A stretch of 64,000 nt of DNA, from positions 357,501 to 421,500 of the forward strand of contig JAODUP010000660.1 of the NCBI GenBank assembly GCA_025642065.1, written 5' to 3'. The DNA is from Paralvinella palmiformis. Lineage: Eukaryota; Annelida; Polychaeta; Terebellida; Alvinellidae. The position numbers and the translations under genes are program-made. How positions within the stretch are numbered: the stretch's first letter is position 1; each line of letters opens with the position of its first letter. This document shows positions 23,401-35,879 of this stretch, in pieces. The notes below the pieces were generated by a model. It was not told the DNA's origin and did not search any database. It was given only the letters and a program-made list of their open reading frames with translations.

Positions 23401-25344
23401 ATGCACCTTAGAGCTTCATTTGACTTATCTAAAATGTAATACATTTAAACACGTTTTATGATTATTCTACAATAATTCTGTTAACGTCTATATTTAATAC
23501 TTTAGATTCTCTCTGTCTGTTTGTTGTTGTTTTATGTTGTAGATCTGTTATATATACTGTATAAGGTAGAATGATTACATTTTTTTTAAATTTCATGGGT
23601 TACTAGACAATGACACACTGATAATAACGGTGAACTGAAAGGGTAAATACTTATTTCCACCCTGGTCAGTATGGCTGAAACTAACAGCACACTAACACAC
23701 GCGAAAGGCAGCCTGGGAACACGCATGAGGTGAAAACCCTGAAAGTAGTCCCGTCAGATCATTTAACGTCCTCGGTTGGTCTCAAGCTTTTCCCACTTTA
23801 CCAGAGATGGGATAACATCGCGAGAAAGAGACAAGCTTTCTCGCCTGCTTAAAAGACTATCGACATACGATAGTCCTTTTTTCACTACCCAACCTTGTTT
23901 TAAAATCACACACCCTGACACATGCACCCGTCCCAAAGAGCCCACAAGCACACTCGGGCGTGAATGGAGCAACTAATTCCCACTCATCTTAATGAGGCAG
24001 CGCCGAAGCATGGCGTTTGGAAATTTCCAATGGATGGTCGTCATTCTGGTTGGCTTCTAGTATATCGCTGTATTATTTGTTCTGAGTCTAAAGTAGCTCT
24101 TTCTAGGCCATCCATCCATCCATCCATAAAGAGGATCATACCCGCCAACGGTGCGAGAGAAGATATTAATCTCTAAACTACCACTTAGCTAGAAACATCT
24201 CGACACTTTTTCCTCAAGTCTCGCATGGTAAGCGAAACCCTACCGGTGGCTCCTTAATACCTTAAATGTCCCGCGCTTTAACAAACTTACGGGTTTCTTT
24301 AACCTCTTAAACGAGAATGTCTGGTAAACTAACTGGCGGTCGAAATGGTCAATTTGCGACGATGTACATTTAAGGTTTTTCGCAGTCAAAACTCCTAGTC
24401 CTGATATGTCGTATAACCTCCCATAGATATGGTCACACGTCATCTAAATATTATTCTGCCGAATGCGGTAAATCAAGGTTTGTTTTTCGTGTAAAAAAGA
24501 ACAGGCATCATAAATAAAATTAAAACAAAATCATTGGATTTTAAATACATCTGCGGTTTCACTGTACATCACCTTTTCGGTGACTCTTATTAGTGAATGC
24601 GTTTCAGTAACTTTATAATAATAATAATTATTAGTAGTAGTAGTAACAGTAGTAGTAGTTTTTTGTTGCTGTTGCTGCTGTACACAACGTGCTAGATGCC
24701 ATAAAGGTGAGCTCAGATTCTAGCGTAACTGCACAGAATAAGTGCTGCTTAATTAAACTCGTAAGTAATAAAAAAGCGAGTAAGTAAACCTTTAAGATCG
24801 GTCCATCCAGAGGCATCGTTTTACAGAAAACTGCCTGAATCGACCATTTAAAAGCTACAATGTTGTTTTACTTTCATTTGTTTAATTAATTAATTTATAT
24901 TTCACGAATGTCGTCATGAATTGGTTTTGTGATTGCTGAATAATTTTGTGGGTTCCCTGTGGTTGTTCTGAACAAACTTAAATGTCCTTAAGAAATAGTA
25001 GACCGGTTCCATTTATGATATTGTATGTGATCGGGAAGACAAAGGGAGTCTTTAAACATTATTGTAATAAAATCCCACTTCGTAGTCCAAGAAAACATTT
25101 TGTAAAGGTATCCTAGTCCAGACGAGATACTGTAAAGTGATGGATGTCTTCATTCAAAGCATTAGAAGTAACGTAATCCCTTAAAGTTCGTACATCTTTG
25201 AAGTTGACGAATGATATCTAGGTAACTTTGGTAATATGCGACAACTTGTTTGAAGCAGAATTCTTAACAATACCTAGTTTATGTACCTCATCACAGATAC
25301 CAAAGATGTCTTCTCCTAATGGTCAGTTTTACTTTAGAAACTCC

Positions 25345-25470
25345 AAGAGCGCACCGATAGCGCTATGGGTAGAGCACTGCGTTGCAAATGGTCAGGTAGG
25401 AGTTCGAATCCGACACACACCTGTATTTATGGGAAATTTTCCTATGGGTTCGTTTTACGGCCACGTGTCC
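25345..25470 (+). repeat. tRNA-like SINE head with ACGGCCACGTG body
   Basis: Plus strand: an A-box-like AGCGCTATGGGTAGAGCACT and a B box GAGTTCGAATCCG at tRNA spacing. CACACACCTGTATTTATGGG and TTTTACGGCCACGTG then follow. No tRNA 3' acceptor partner is present, so a SINE is likelier than a tRNA gene. Confidence 0.55.
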
Positions 25471-26999
25471 CATATGTGGCCAGGACAGAAGCTTACCCAA
25501 GAACTCACTTACGTTAGAAACACCAGCACAACTATTGCTAGATGACTATAACATAAAAAAATTCCAATAATTGAACTCGATTTTATTCGTAATAGCATGG
25601 ACCCTTTAATGCCATTCCGAAATAACAGCATAATTTCAACAAACCCGCTGCATCTAATTCTGCTGCGGACGGCAAGATTGGTGTCGTATAAAACAGTTAA
25701 GTATGGGGCCCTTGACGCCAAGTCGTCGACATAAAGTGGGACTTGAGGATTTGATGATCGACCGTCGACGGGTTCAATAAAACCGGTAGCGCATAGGAGG
25801 TCTACTTATAATTTTCGAACGAACGAATCATAAAATGTGATAGACATTGGTGTTTGAATGGGCAGCTTCCGGCCAACCCACTGCCTTTAACGTAGCTGTT
25901 GAGTTTCGGAGCAATTACAGCTTTTTGGTCACCGTAGGAATTGAAGCAAGATTAGACATCGGCTGGTAAAGAGGTTTTCAATTCATCATTATTATGTCCC
26001 ATTTCATGAAGAACGAACCAATGCTAATCTCATCGTCGAAGAAAGAATGACACTGGCGATTTACTACATTAGTAATAAATGCAGATAGAAATTATTTAGT
26101 GAGACACGTTGAAATGGAGTAAGGTGGACAAAAGGCAAATGGCTTACAGAAACACATTTTTCAGTTATTCCTCGATAAATAACAGACATGCAGTTTAAAG
26201 GGGATGCATCACAAAGGTCATCCTATTGATTACTGTTTAGTACATATTTCGTGTTCTCAGTTAAAATCTTTTATTTTGAGTTATTCGATCGCTGTGTTAG
26301 CAACATTTTTTTTGTGTGTGGGCGTGTGTGAAGCGAACGATGATAATAAATTTGAATGTTAGGAAGATTTAAAAAGAAATTTTGTAATATTGATTTCATC
26401 AAATACCCACAAAGATGATACCAGTCGAAGAATAATAATGTGGCTTTTGTTCACTGATGGAAATAATTTTGATAGTATGTTCTCATCAACTTGTTGTTGT
26501 CGTTTGTTTGTTTTATGCATTAATTTAATTTTTAAAAATTCATCTAATTTGTTTTAATAGCTAGTTATTATGTTTACTTACTTTCAGACTAAGGCGTTAG
26601 TATACTAGTTTTCTTTGTAATAAAACTTACGACTAATAATATGTACATATTTCAGTTTTACACAGTTATAATTAGATCTATATAATACTATTACTACTAG
26701 TAGTAACAGGAGCAGCAGCAAGTACAACAACAGTTATATTAGGCCTATTGTAAAGGCAACAGCATAAATAGTATTTGATTACTGAAGTCGTTGGACGTGC
26801 CTATAGTTTTTATATGTATTGTTTATTAATAGAGTAAGTTCATTTTTAGTACAAGAATGGCTTCACTGTAAACGTTATGCTTCTAACATTCTCCTCTTAA
26901 TCGGATACTCGGTTAAGTTTATTAAATGATAATTATATATCAACGAATATACCATTTGTTAGTAGCTGTCCATTATAGTCAAATTCGTTGCTGTCATAA

Positions 27000-27081
<82 letters not shown>

Positions 27082-27170
27082 TATATATATATATATATAT
27101 ATATATGCGTGTATACATCTGAACGTTATACGGGCATAACGCTACAATTAAAAGCAACAGTTTGGTGGTG

Positions 27171-27202
<32 letters not shown>

Positions 27203-27250
27203 TGTTGTAGTAGTAGTAATAGTGGTGGTGATTGGTAGTAGTAGTGATAG
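27000..27250. repeat. Long compound microsatellite: (CA)40, (TA)13, then GTAGTG-rich run
   Basis: CA at 27000-27079 switches directly to TA at 27080-27106. After 57 bases of unique sequence, a degenerate GTAGTG/GTGGTA tract runs from 27164 to 27250. Frames through it give only Thr/His or Val/Cys runs. Confidence 0.95.
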
Positions 27251-27391
27251 TAAAATATTGATTTGTTTATGGCATTTCCACAAATAACCCCATTCTCAAG
27301 CGGTTTGCAATAAGATAGAGAGAAATGAGTTTAAAATACACACATAATATTTAATAAATACCACAAAATGTAAATATATTGGGGGGGGGGG

Positions 27392-27530
27392 TCTGTGACT
27401 GCTGTGCATATGGGAAACTAAATAGTCCGAGCAGCCACCACACGTAATAGTGCGAAGTGAAAGATGAACCATCCTTCAGACATAGTACAATCGGGTTTAG
27501 AATCCAGATGCTAGAGGACTATAGCCAATA
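27392..27530 (-). repeat. SINE, family 1, decayed copy
   Basis: TGTGACTGCTGTGCATATGG, AAACTAAATAGTCCGAGC and AAGTGAAAGATGAACCATCC track the family-1 body. The head is barely recognisable. Confidence 0.55.
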
Positions 27531-28130
27531 GAGCCCTGCACGGGTTGGGTTGACCCGTTCGGGATAACCCACACCCGTGGGTCGGGTTGTGCGGATTGAA
27601 ACTTTTCTTCGGGTCACGGGCTGGGTTGAAGTCTTGTGGGTTGGGTGTGGGGGATTGTTGTCTTGTGGGTTGGGTACGGGCTGCTTGAAAAATATATGAG
27701 TTTTATTTATTGTTTAAATCCAAACATATGCTCATCCTGTGAGTCAGCCACCGCCGATAATAATAATAGATAAAAGTTTATTCACTTGCAGCCAAAGCGG
27801 CTGAATAGTCCAATTACGCAATACGAATACATACCTACTGACGGGAAGTATGACCGGCTCTCGATGTAATGGCACCGGAATATTTCTCGGATAGTTCAGC
27901 TGTTAGATAAGTTACATCAGTGAAACTGGTGAATTTTGCATATTAAGTAATATAGATTTAATTTATATTAATATAAATTGATTATATTTAGTTATTTTGT
28001 ATTTCTTGTATTTTCTTTTTAACTGCTCATTTGACGCCCTATATTATCGCCCGCTCCAGTGTTTCCCATAAGAACTCGATTTTTGCTTGTGTATGTTTAA
28101 TTTTTCACTTATTTTATTTCTATAATTATA

Positions 28131-31122
28131 ATGAATTATAGTAGAGATCAGTTGCTTGCATTACGACCCTATGGTGGTAATACCATTCGTTTAGCGATGC
28201 GCCCACGTAGTGGAAAACATCCAAAGCAGATTGGGTCTGATGCCAGTAATTTGATCACTGTGCCAATAACACCATATAATGGCACAGCTGTACAAAATGT
28301 AAGTATTGGTCTTATTAACTGTCCGTCGATCTGTAATAAATCTGATGAAATATCTGATGTTGTTAAGGATATGGATCTTGATGCTCTTGTCATTACAGAT
28401 ATTTGGCTGACTGGTAATGTCTCAGACCAGAAAATTGTTGGTGATGTGACTCCAGCTGGATATTCATTCCACCATGCAGCTCGGCATTCTTCTCCGTGAT
28501 TCTTTGAAGTGTGAAAATTACCAACTGACTTTTATATCTCGGGGGATAAGTGTTCATGTAGCTATTATCTACCGATTACACCCCACTAAGAAAAATGGCC
28601 TGAAAGCAGCAGATTTCTTCAAGGAATTTTCGGGATTTGTTGACTCTCTTGCTACCAACAGTGGTCATCTGTTGATCTTAGGTGATTTCAATATACATTG
28701 GGATTGCCAGAGGAATGCAGATACCAAACAACTGGCTGACATTCTTAGGTCTGCCAATCTCAGGCAGCATGTCCAAGAAAGAACACACAGACATGGTCAC
28801 ATCTTAGATCTTGTCATCTCCCGTGATGATGACAATTTGATTAAAGGTATAAGTCAGTTGACAAGGAGGCTTTTCTTGCTGATCTGTGAGTCTCTTCTCT
28901 GGTATTGGATCCACCGGTTGATGTGTATCATCTGGTGGATCTCTATGATAATACATTGAGAGACATTGTAGATCAACATGCACCTTTAAGGACAAAGGAA
29001 ATATCAAGCAGACCAATGCTTCCATGGTATAATAAGAACATACAGGCTGCAAAGAGACACAGAAGGTATTGTGAGCGGCTGTGGATCAGAACCAGTTTGT
29101 GTGTTCATTTTGAAATGTTCAAGGTCAGTAAAATTCTTGTTAAAAATGTCCTTGCCTCTGCTAAATCTGAATATTATAATAAAAAGATCAAAGCATCCAA
29201 GGGAAATCAAAGGACTGTTTTCAGTGTTGTGAATAAAGTATTACATAAAAGTCAAACTGTCCTCCCAAATAATATCAACTCAGATAAAGATATGGCCTAT
29301 TGTTTTAATAACTTCTTCTGTCAAAAAATATTAAATATACATAGTGGGTTCCAGTCCAACACCTTATCACAAGGTAAGCCATTGGTAGAAGAGTCCTGCA
29401 TATCCATGATGGATACATTTGAGCCTTTTACAGAGACTGATATCAGACAGTTGCTTTCTGTGCAGTTGACCCTATGCCTACATGGCTTGTGAAAGATTGT
29501 CTGGATGTTCTGATAAACCCAATTACAAATATAGTTAACAAATCATTATCTCTGGGTGTTTTCCCAAGATCCATGAAAGCTGCCCTTGTAAACCATTAAT
29601 AAAAAACACACTATGGACTGTAATATTCTAAACAATTACAGACCTGTTTCAAATCTTACATTTTTATCTAAAGTTATAGAAAAGGCAGTTGCTTTGCATC
29701 TAAACAAATATTTAATCAATAATAACCTTAATGAATCACTACAGTCTGCCTATAAAAGTGGTCACAGCACTGAAACAGCCTTGGTTCGAGTTAAAAATTA
29801 TATTATGATGTCAATTGATCAAGGTAAGCCAGTAATACTTGTTCTTCTGGACCTGTCTGCTGCATTTGATACAGTTGACCATAATGTACTTTTCTCTAGG
29901 TTAAAAGACATGTTTGGTCTGTCAGGTAGAGTACTTGAATGGTTTAGATCCTATCTGGAACAACGCTCACAGAGTGTCTGTTCATGGTATTTTATCTGAC
30001 ATTCAGTTTTTGTTATCTGGTGTACCACAGGGTTCAGTTCTTGGTCCTCTGGTTTTCACGATGTATACCCGTCCTCTTGGGATCATTGCGCAGCGATATG
30101 GGGTTAAATATCACTTGTATGCTGATGACAAACAGCTGTATATATCACTGGATCCTGACAATGAGTTAAATTTCTCCTCTTCCTTGAAGAATTTAGAACA
30201 TTGTATTGCCGATATTCGGCTATGGATGACTCAAAATCTTCTAAAACTAAATGATAATAAAACAAATATTTTATATTTGGCATCACCACATTGTGTTAAA
30301 TCCCTAAAGACACCAGCATTACAGATGGGTGCATCTTCGATTACCCCTAATGGGTCAGTAAAAAATCTAGGGGTTATTTTTGACCAATGTATTAACATGC
30401 ATGAACATGTCACATCAGTATGCCGAGCTGCCTACTACCATCTTAAGAACATCCAATGTTTAAAAACATTCTTGACACAAGAATCACTTGTAACTGTAGT
30501 TCATGCCTTTGTTACATCTCGTATAGACTATTGTAACTCCCTGTTATATGGCATATCTGATTATAACATTAATCGCCTTCAGCGAATTCAGAATAGTGCA
30601 GCTCGCATTGTAACAAATACTAGAAAATATGATCATATCACCCCAATTCTTCAAAAACTACATTGGCTACCTGTTAGACAGCGTATCCACTTTAAGATTC
30701 TGTTAATAACTTATAAATCTATTAATGATATGGCGCCAGAATACCTGTGTGAACTGGTTTCCATTAGAAAGTTATCCCGAAAACTCGGGTCATCCAGTCA
30801 GATACTATTGCAGGTGCCAGTGTCTCGGCTCAAGTCATATGGTGATTGTGCATTTAGTGTTGCAGCCCCCACTTTGTGGAATAAGTTGCCTGGCAAATAT
30901 TAGAAATGCGTCGACTCTTGGAAATTTTAAGTCTCTTCTAAAAACACACCTATTTAAGGTCGCTTTCACAGATAAATAATTATTATCTTTTAAATCATTA
31001 CAGGGTTTTTACAGACATTATTTGGGCTATTATTATATTACATATTATTTGTACAGCGCCTTTGAATGGCTCCTGCTAGTAAGGGCTCTTTATTAAATAT
31101 ACATTATTATTATTATTACATT
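28131..31122 (+). pseudogene. L2/CR1-like LINE with endonuclease and reverse transcriptase, frameshifted
   Basis: The coding region (28131-30979) is spread over all three frames with at least five frame breaks. The first part has an endonuclease-like TDIWLTGN, then GDFNIHWD (near 28681) and HGHILDLVISRD of an apurinic-type endonuclease. After a break come NYRPVSNLTFLSKVIEKAV, LVLLDLSAAFDTVDH (RT motif A), SGVPQGSVLGPLVF and the catalytic YADD (30118-30129). The tail end reads RIDYCNSLLYG, LHWLPVRQRI and FSVAAPTLWNKLP. The 3' end has a GC stem (GCGCCTTTGAATGGC) and an ATT simple-repeat tail at about 31107-31122, typical of the L2/CR1 group. It is near full length for one ORF but cannot be translated as is. 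Confidence 0.9.
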
Positions 31123-31295
31123 GCCATATAAATAGCCCCCGCTATTACCAGCACACACTGACCGTGAACTGTTTCTGGTAATCTGTGAATTGATTGACAA
31201 GCTGTCAACGTCATCATGACGGTGTTGATAATACGATAAGCGATATACTAAATAAAGTGATAGTTGGGGTTAACAAGGATCAAAAGCCACATGTA

Positions 31296-32254
31296 ATAGA
31301 CCTTGCCAACTAATTTTCGCGGGATTTTACGCATATCGGTTTGAACAATGATCTAATGCGTAATACAATTGGAATTCAGATAGGAAAATACTTCTGGTGA
31401 TAGATTAGATTCTTGTTGTTAAGCATATTCTATTATTAAATGTTGTTATTGTGAAAAAATGAGAGTAAATACTTCTTTAGCGAAGTCCGCTAGTATCGGT
31501 TATCGCTTGAAAATTGAAATGGCGACAGACGCGGTTTGTTTACATTTTAAAATCAACTCATGGTTCGTGTTGATTCACGAGAAATAATACTCAAATGCAA
31601 TATATCAATGCCGGATTATTGCTCTATCAATCAATACTTTTGTGTAACACAATATGTCTCCAATTTGATGAGTATTTTCTATCCAAATAGCACACCCGTT
31701 TGTTTATTAGCCTTATGACATCTATGCCGGCGCATTATCACTGACGTGCGCATGCGCCATTGGCCTACTGCTAGACGATGCTACACGGAAAATGACAACA
31801 AATAAAACAAATCGTTTAAGATATCTCTGAATTGTCCTGGTAAAATGATAGTATTACTGCCTTGTCCATTTTCGATATTATTATAAATAGCCAAAGATGT
31901 GTATTGAAGAAACACTATGGGAAAGCCACTGCCTACAAGTAAACTTTTGCTACGAATACGGCAATCTGCTTGTACACGGGAAATGCCACATAGAACTTCC
32001 AATTTAATCTATTTTGTTTACCAAATCAGTCTTCTTTGAATAGAAATATACTAAGTGTCACATTATCTTTCATTTTCCTTTACTGACTGTTGGAATCATG
32101 GAGTATTATCACCGGCAATGATCGTTAAAATATACAAACAAATCTCGAGTACACATTGAAAAGGAACGGTGATCCAGACTGCGTGTTTACGACTCGATTG
32201 TAGTAGTTCTAAATCCTACCACCAGACGTCACTAGCTTAATTGGCAAGGTCTAT
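31296..32254. mobile_element. TA-flanked inverted-repeat element (MITE-like)
   Basis: ATAGACCTTGCCAA at 31296-31309 is the exact reverse complement of TTGGCAAGGTCTAT at 32241-32254. TA flanks both sides (31294-31295 and 32255-32256). A 959-bp body with short perfect terminal inverted repeats and a TA duplication fits a non-autonomous Tc1/mariner-like element. The interior has no transposase similarity, and pairing stops soon after the 14 bases, so the class is inferred. Confidence 0.5.
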
Positions 32255-32364
32255 TAACCACCCACAATGCTGACTATTGAATATGCCCCACTCTAATGCT
32301 ACCCAACCACAACGCATACTTTAAACCAGATCCCAAAGTTGTCATAAAAGTGAGATTACTGTTC

Positions 32365-32365
<1 letters not shown>

Positions 32366-32397
<32 letters not shown>
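32366..32397. repeat. (TA)n microsatellite
   Basis: About 15 TA units, read directly from the sequence. Confidence 0.95.
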
Positions 32398-32398
<1 letters not shown>

Positions 32399-32399
32399 A

Positions 32400-33900
32400 T
32401 CCCACTCTTACATAATTGGTCCAGTATGTGTTTATACACGTAACAATCCATCTCCAGTTTGAACAGTTCAAAAGGAACATGTTATAATAGTAGGTGGTTA
32501 GTGTCTGGGACCCTTTGCAGAGAGGTGATGTGTTAGCATAGATGTTAATTAGTAAGTAGCTTGAATGCTTATACATGTTTACGGGTATTCCTAATTGTTG
32601 TATTCAAGTGCTATCAAGCAGCACACATCTTATTATATAAGATATGACAATATGTGTTTTATTGAAGACATATATTGTATTCTAACTGATTGGAGGTACT
32701 CTTATGTTTTGAATAGACGTGATTTTATTTAATTGTTGCTACTGATAACCATGGCTGCTGCCAAACTTACGGCTAGCTAACTAAATAGTCACTATAGGAT
32801 ACTACAGGATTTTAATATGAAAATGTGAATAAGTTACAATGGAAAATTTGCAATAAATTATCTTAATAATTAGACAACAAAGAGCCCCAAAACCCGCATA
32901 ATGTACTTTTTTCCTAAAACTGAGGGAAGATGTTTTGAAAAGGCACACCTTAAAGACTTCGTTAAAACATTTTGAGACTAGGATGATGTGTGTTGAATGG
33001 AAGGCAGGTGCACATATAGAAAAGTATTGTATTGGAGCTGGATTACCTGTGGACAGTGACAGACTGGCTATACGGGCACTTGGTCAATGTCCTGTGGGCC
33101 ATTGGGCTGGGAAAAAACAGCTGAAAAATATCACGAAAAACTTAACCAATCGACGCTACACAAAGATTGAAACGAAAATGGAAAACGCCATAGCTGAGCT
33201 GTGAAATACACCTGTGCTCTAGCCTCACAAATCTTTTAGTCAGTGTCGTACGTGCAGCGGTTGAGCTAGGTTACACGAAGCTGTCAGTAGAGGCACTACT
33301 CACACTTAATATTCCAGAAGTTAGTAGTCACAACTGTTACAAGTTGGAGTAGGGTGACGAGTCCCGCAGCTGATAACGTTTCCCATGTAGAACCAGAAGT
33401 GAAATTAACAAAATAAGGTAGAGTGGTTCAATTCCCAAAATACGCAAACCGCGTATTTTGGCTCGAGATGTTAAACCCCTCGAGCCAATCAGAATGGCTG
33501 GGGCGAGCCTTCTGCAAAGAGCTTCGAGTAATCTGTCTATAGTGCATAAAGCATGCCATTTGCAAGCGAATTGCAGCCATGCTAGGATTATAAATTGTTT
33601 CATTTCACTGAAGTGAACCGTGAGTAGAAATACATTTTACAAACATGAATATGTTGCCGCCTAGGTATTTTTTAGTTGTTAGTTTTTTTAAGGATTGAAT
33701 TGAGCCGAAATGTTAAGAGATCGTGAATAAATAATTGATTTTGTACAACATAAATATATCGTAAGTTTACTATCTAGTTAAGCTATAGAGCTGGCCGAAA
33801 GTGTACATACATAAACCAATTAATATACTTTCGTGATGTTTCTCAGATAATTTTGTAAAGGTACGAAGCAATTTCTTTTAAGAATCTGTATCTGTGACCA
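32400..33900. other. Intergenic DNA
   Basis: No coding similarity was recognised; the 89-codon open frame at 32935-33204 matches nothing I know. Two adjacent perfect hairpins lie at 33435-33461 and 33460-33486. Confidence 0.5.
33435..33486. repeat. Two adjoining perfect hairpins
   Basis: CCAAAATACGC (33435-33445) pairs with GCGTATTTTGG (33451-33461) around a 5-nt loop. The last two bases are shared with GGCTCGAG (33460-33467), which pairs with CTCGAGCC (33479-33486). Function unknown. Confidence 0.75.
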
Positions 33901-33903
33901 ATA

Positions 33904-35260
33904 ATGGATATAGCAAATCATAAAAGAAGAAAGAGAGGTGCTGAGAAGGAGCGTGATCAAAATAAAATATTAGACTGTGCCTCAAAGTGAGGAAGCCTTT
34001 TAGATCAGTTCAACAGTACTGAAGTTTTGTCTGGTGAAGTCAGTGAACATGGGATAAGGATACTAAAAAGATTTTCTATCAGCAGCTAAATTGGTAGATG
34101 ACCAATTGACAGCTCAATGACAGAATTAGTGCAAATTGGTGAACACGAACAGGTGGGGTTAGCTGAGAGACATGTGTGTCTGTTGTAGCTGTTCCACTTG
34201 CAGAGGAGGGCTCCACCTCGTCTTAGATCAACTACTTTAAGAAACCATGTACAGATGAAGATTGCTTGGAATTACCGCACAAATAAACAAAATAACTAAC
34301 ACCCAAGTGGCCAACTGGCGTTTCATACGAAAACAATTGGCAAAACAGATGATGGTTGTCATACAACGAGGGAAATCATTCTCTTCATTGTTCAGTGTAC
34401 TTGGCGATTTCCAGCACATCAGCCAGGTTCACATTCACCGAGTGAATGTCTGACTGGCGACATGTACATATACGTGATTAAGAATGTGAACGCTGTTCTT
34501 TTCATCTGATAAGTTCTATAGCATACCTGGTAGATCGACAACAATCCTGCACTTCTTACTTGCTCGCACATAGCCACTATGATGAGATTAGAAATAGAGG
34601 ACAAATTATGGAAAGATCTGGAAAAGGTGTTCAAATACCCCCTAACACCTGTACCTCTATCTCTAGCTCATATACATTGAAGCATGAACAAGGCTGACAA
34701 GTCGAAGCTGTTGCATACTCTAGAGAGCATAGTGAAAAGTGATGCACCACAGAAGATAGATATCACCATAGTAGATGCCATGTTTAATTTACACTCTATC
34801 GTGAATCCACCACAAACATATGGCAAGCTAGCTGATGATATACCTGGAAAGCTATGTAATATGGCAAATCGAGTGGACTATGTATGCAACAACATATAGA
34901 GCCATTAATAAAGGAACGGGAACGAAATAGACGAGTAGCTGCTGAAATGACCTTAGCAATCACTGGACTTGAGGAGAAACTACCCCATGATTGGCAAAAG
35001 GCACTTAAATTTACATCTTTCAAAACAGCACTATTCCGGTTCCTGGCAAGAAAATGGTGCAATAACGACAATGTTGGTCTGATGAGTGGCCATTAAATAT
35101 TCCTTGGACTTCAACAGACATGCTATGCATTTTCTGTGGTTGACGGAGAGGTTGTGCGAAAAGAAGTGACAAAAATGGCTTGCCATCACGAGGAAGCTGA
35201 TACAAGGATGATGCTTGAAGCAGCATGAAGATGTAGAACAAGCATGGTCGTGGAACTGAA
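33904..35260 (+). pseudogene. Decayed member of the HEEADTRM-containing metazoan family (probably mobile-element associated)
   Basis: Similarity is patchy and moves between frames. One segment (34590-34899) reads FKYPLTPVPLSLAH, an in-frame stop, then MNKADKSKLLHTLES, DITIVDAMFNLHS and RVDYVCN. A second (34884-35096) reads EPLIKERERNRR and FLARKWCNNDN. A third (35150-35227) reads HHEEADTRMMLEAA before a stop. These are landmarks, in order, of an uncharacterised protein family common as multi-copy genes in cnidarians, molluscs and fish. Stops and frameshifts rule out a functional product. The family assignment is from memory of its motifs. Confidence 0.6.
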
Positions 35261-35879
35261 AGAATTTTGTAAAACATAACAGCAAAAAGATTTGATGTCA
35301 GATGGGCGGAGCTTCTGGATGAAGCGCTGAGCAGAAACCAGCGATGTTCCTGATTCCATTCGTCATCTCCTAGGTGATATTGACAAGCTTCATGCAATTT
35401 TTGCGACTTTATTTAGCTTGAACTAATGGATTTTGTATCATTATTTATGGAATATAATTTCGGAATATCACATTTTAAGTGACACTACTCCATGCAATTG
35501 TAAGTATTTAATGTTATTATCAAGTATTGCTATATTCATGTATTCTTACAGTTGGCATACACTGGTTTATCTAAACATGGCAAGACACACAGTTACCATG
35601 AGTCTGGCCTAAAAGTTGTGTGCACCACTCCAGATTAATTGTACAGCTACTTTAAGGTGTACAAATATTGAACCAACTTGGAAATATTCCTTTCTCTTGT
35701 GCGTTTGTTTACGGTGAGCTCATCCAAGCACTCACACTCGGAGAGTGTGTTATAAATAGCAAGTAGCTGCATGTGGGTTTGTATTGTATTGTATTGGTTT
35801 TATTTGCTTCATTTTGGTTTCGATTCACTTTATGCTCTTGACAGATGTAAACATGAACAAAGTACCAATTACTGAGGGC

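Larger units (their letters stand above)
23401..27390. other. Intergenic DNA, mostly featureless
   Basis: No coding similarity was seen on either strand. Contents: a small hairpin near 23853-23880 (GACTATCG with CGATAGTC), a CATCC run near 24109-24126, trinucleotide runs (24625-24680), a SINE-like head (25345-25470), and the long CA/TA/GTAGTG block (27000-27250). Confidence 0.6.

Noticed and set aside
26926..27283. Open frames of Thr/His or Val/Cys runs on both strands
   Set aside because: They are translations of the CA/TA/GTAGTG microsatellites.
32935..33204. 89-codon plus-strand frame as a gene
   Set aside because: No recognisable domain, no splice context, and it sits among decayed mobile DNA; could be chance or part of the neighbouring relic.
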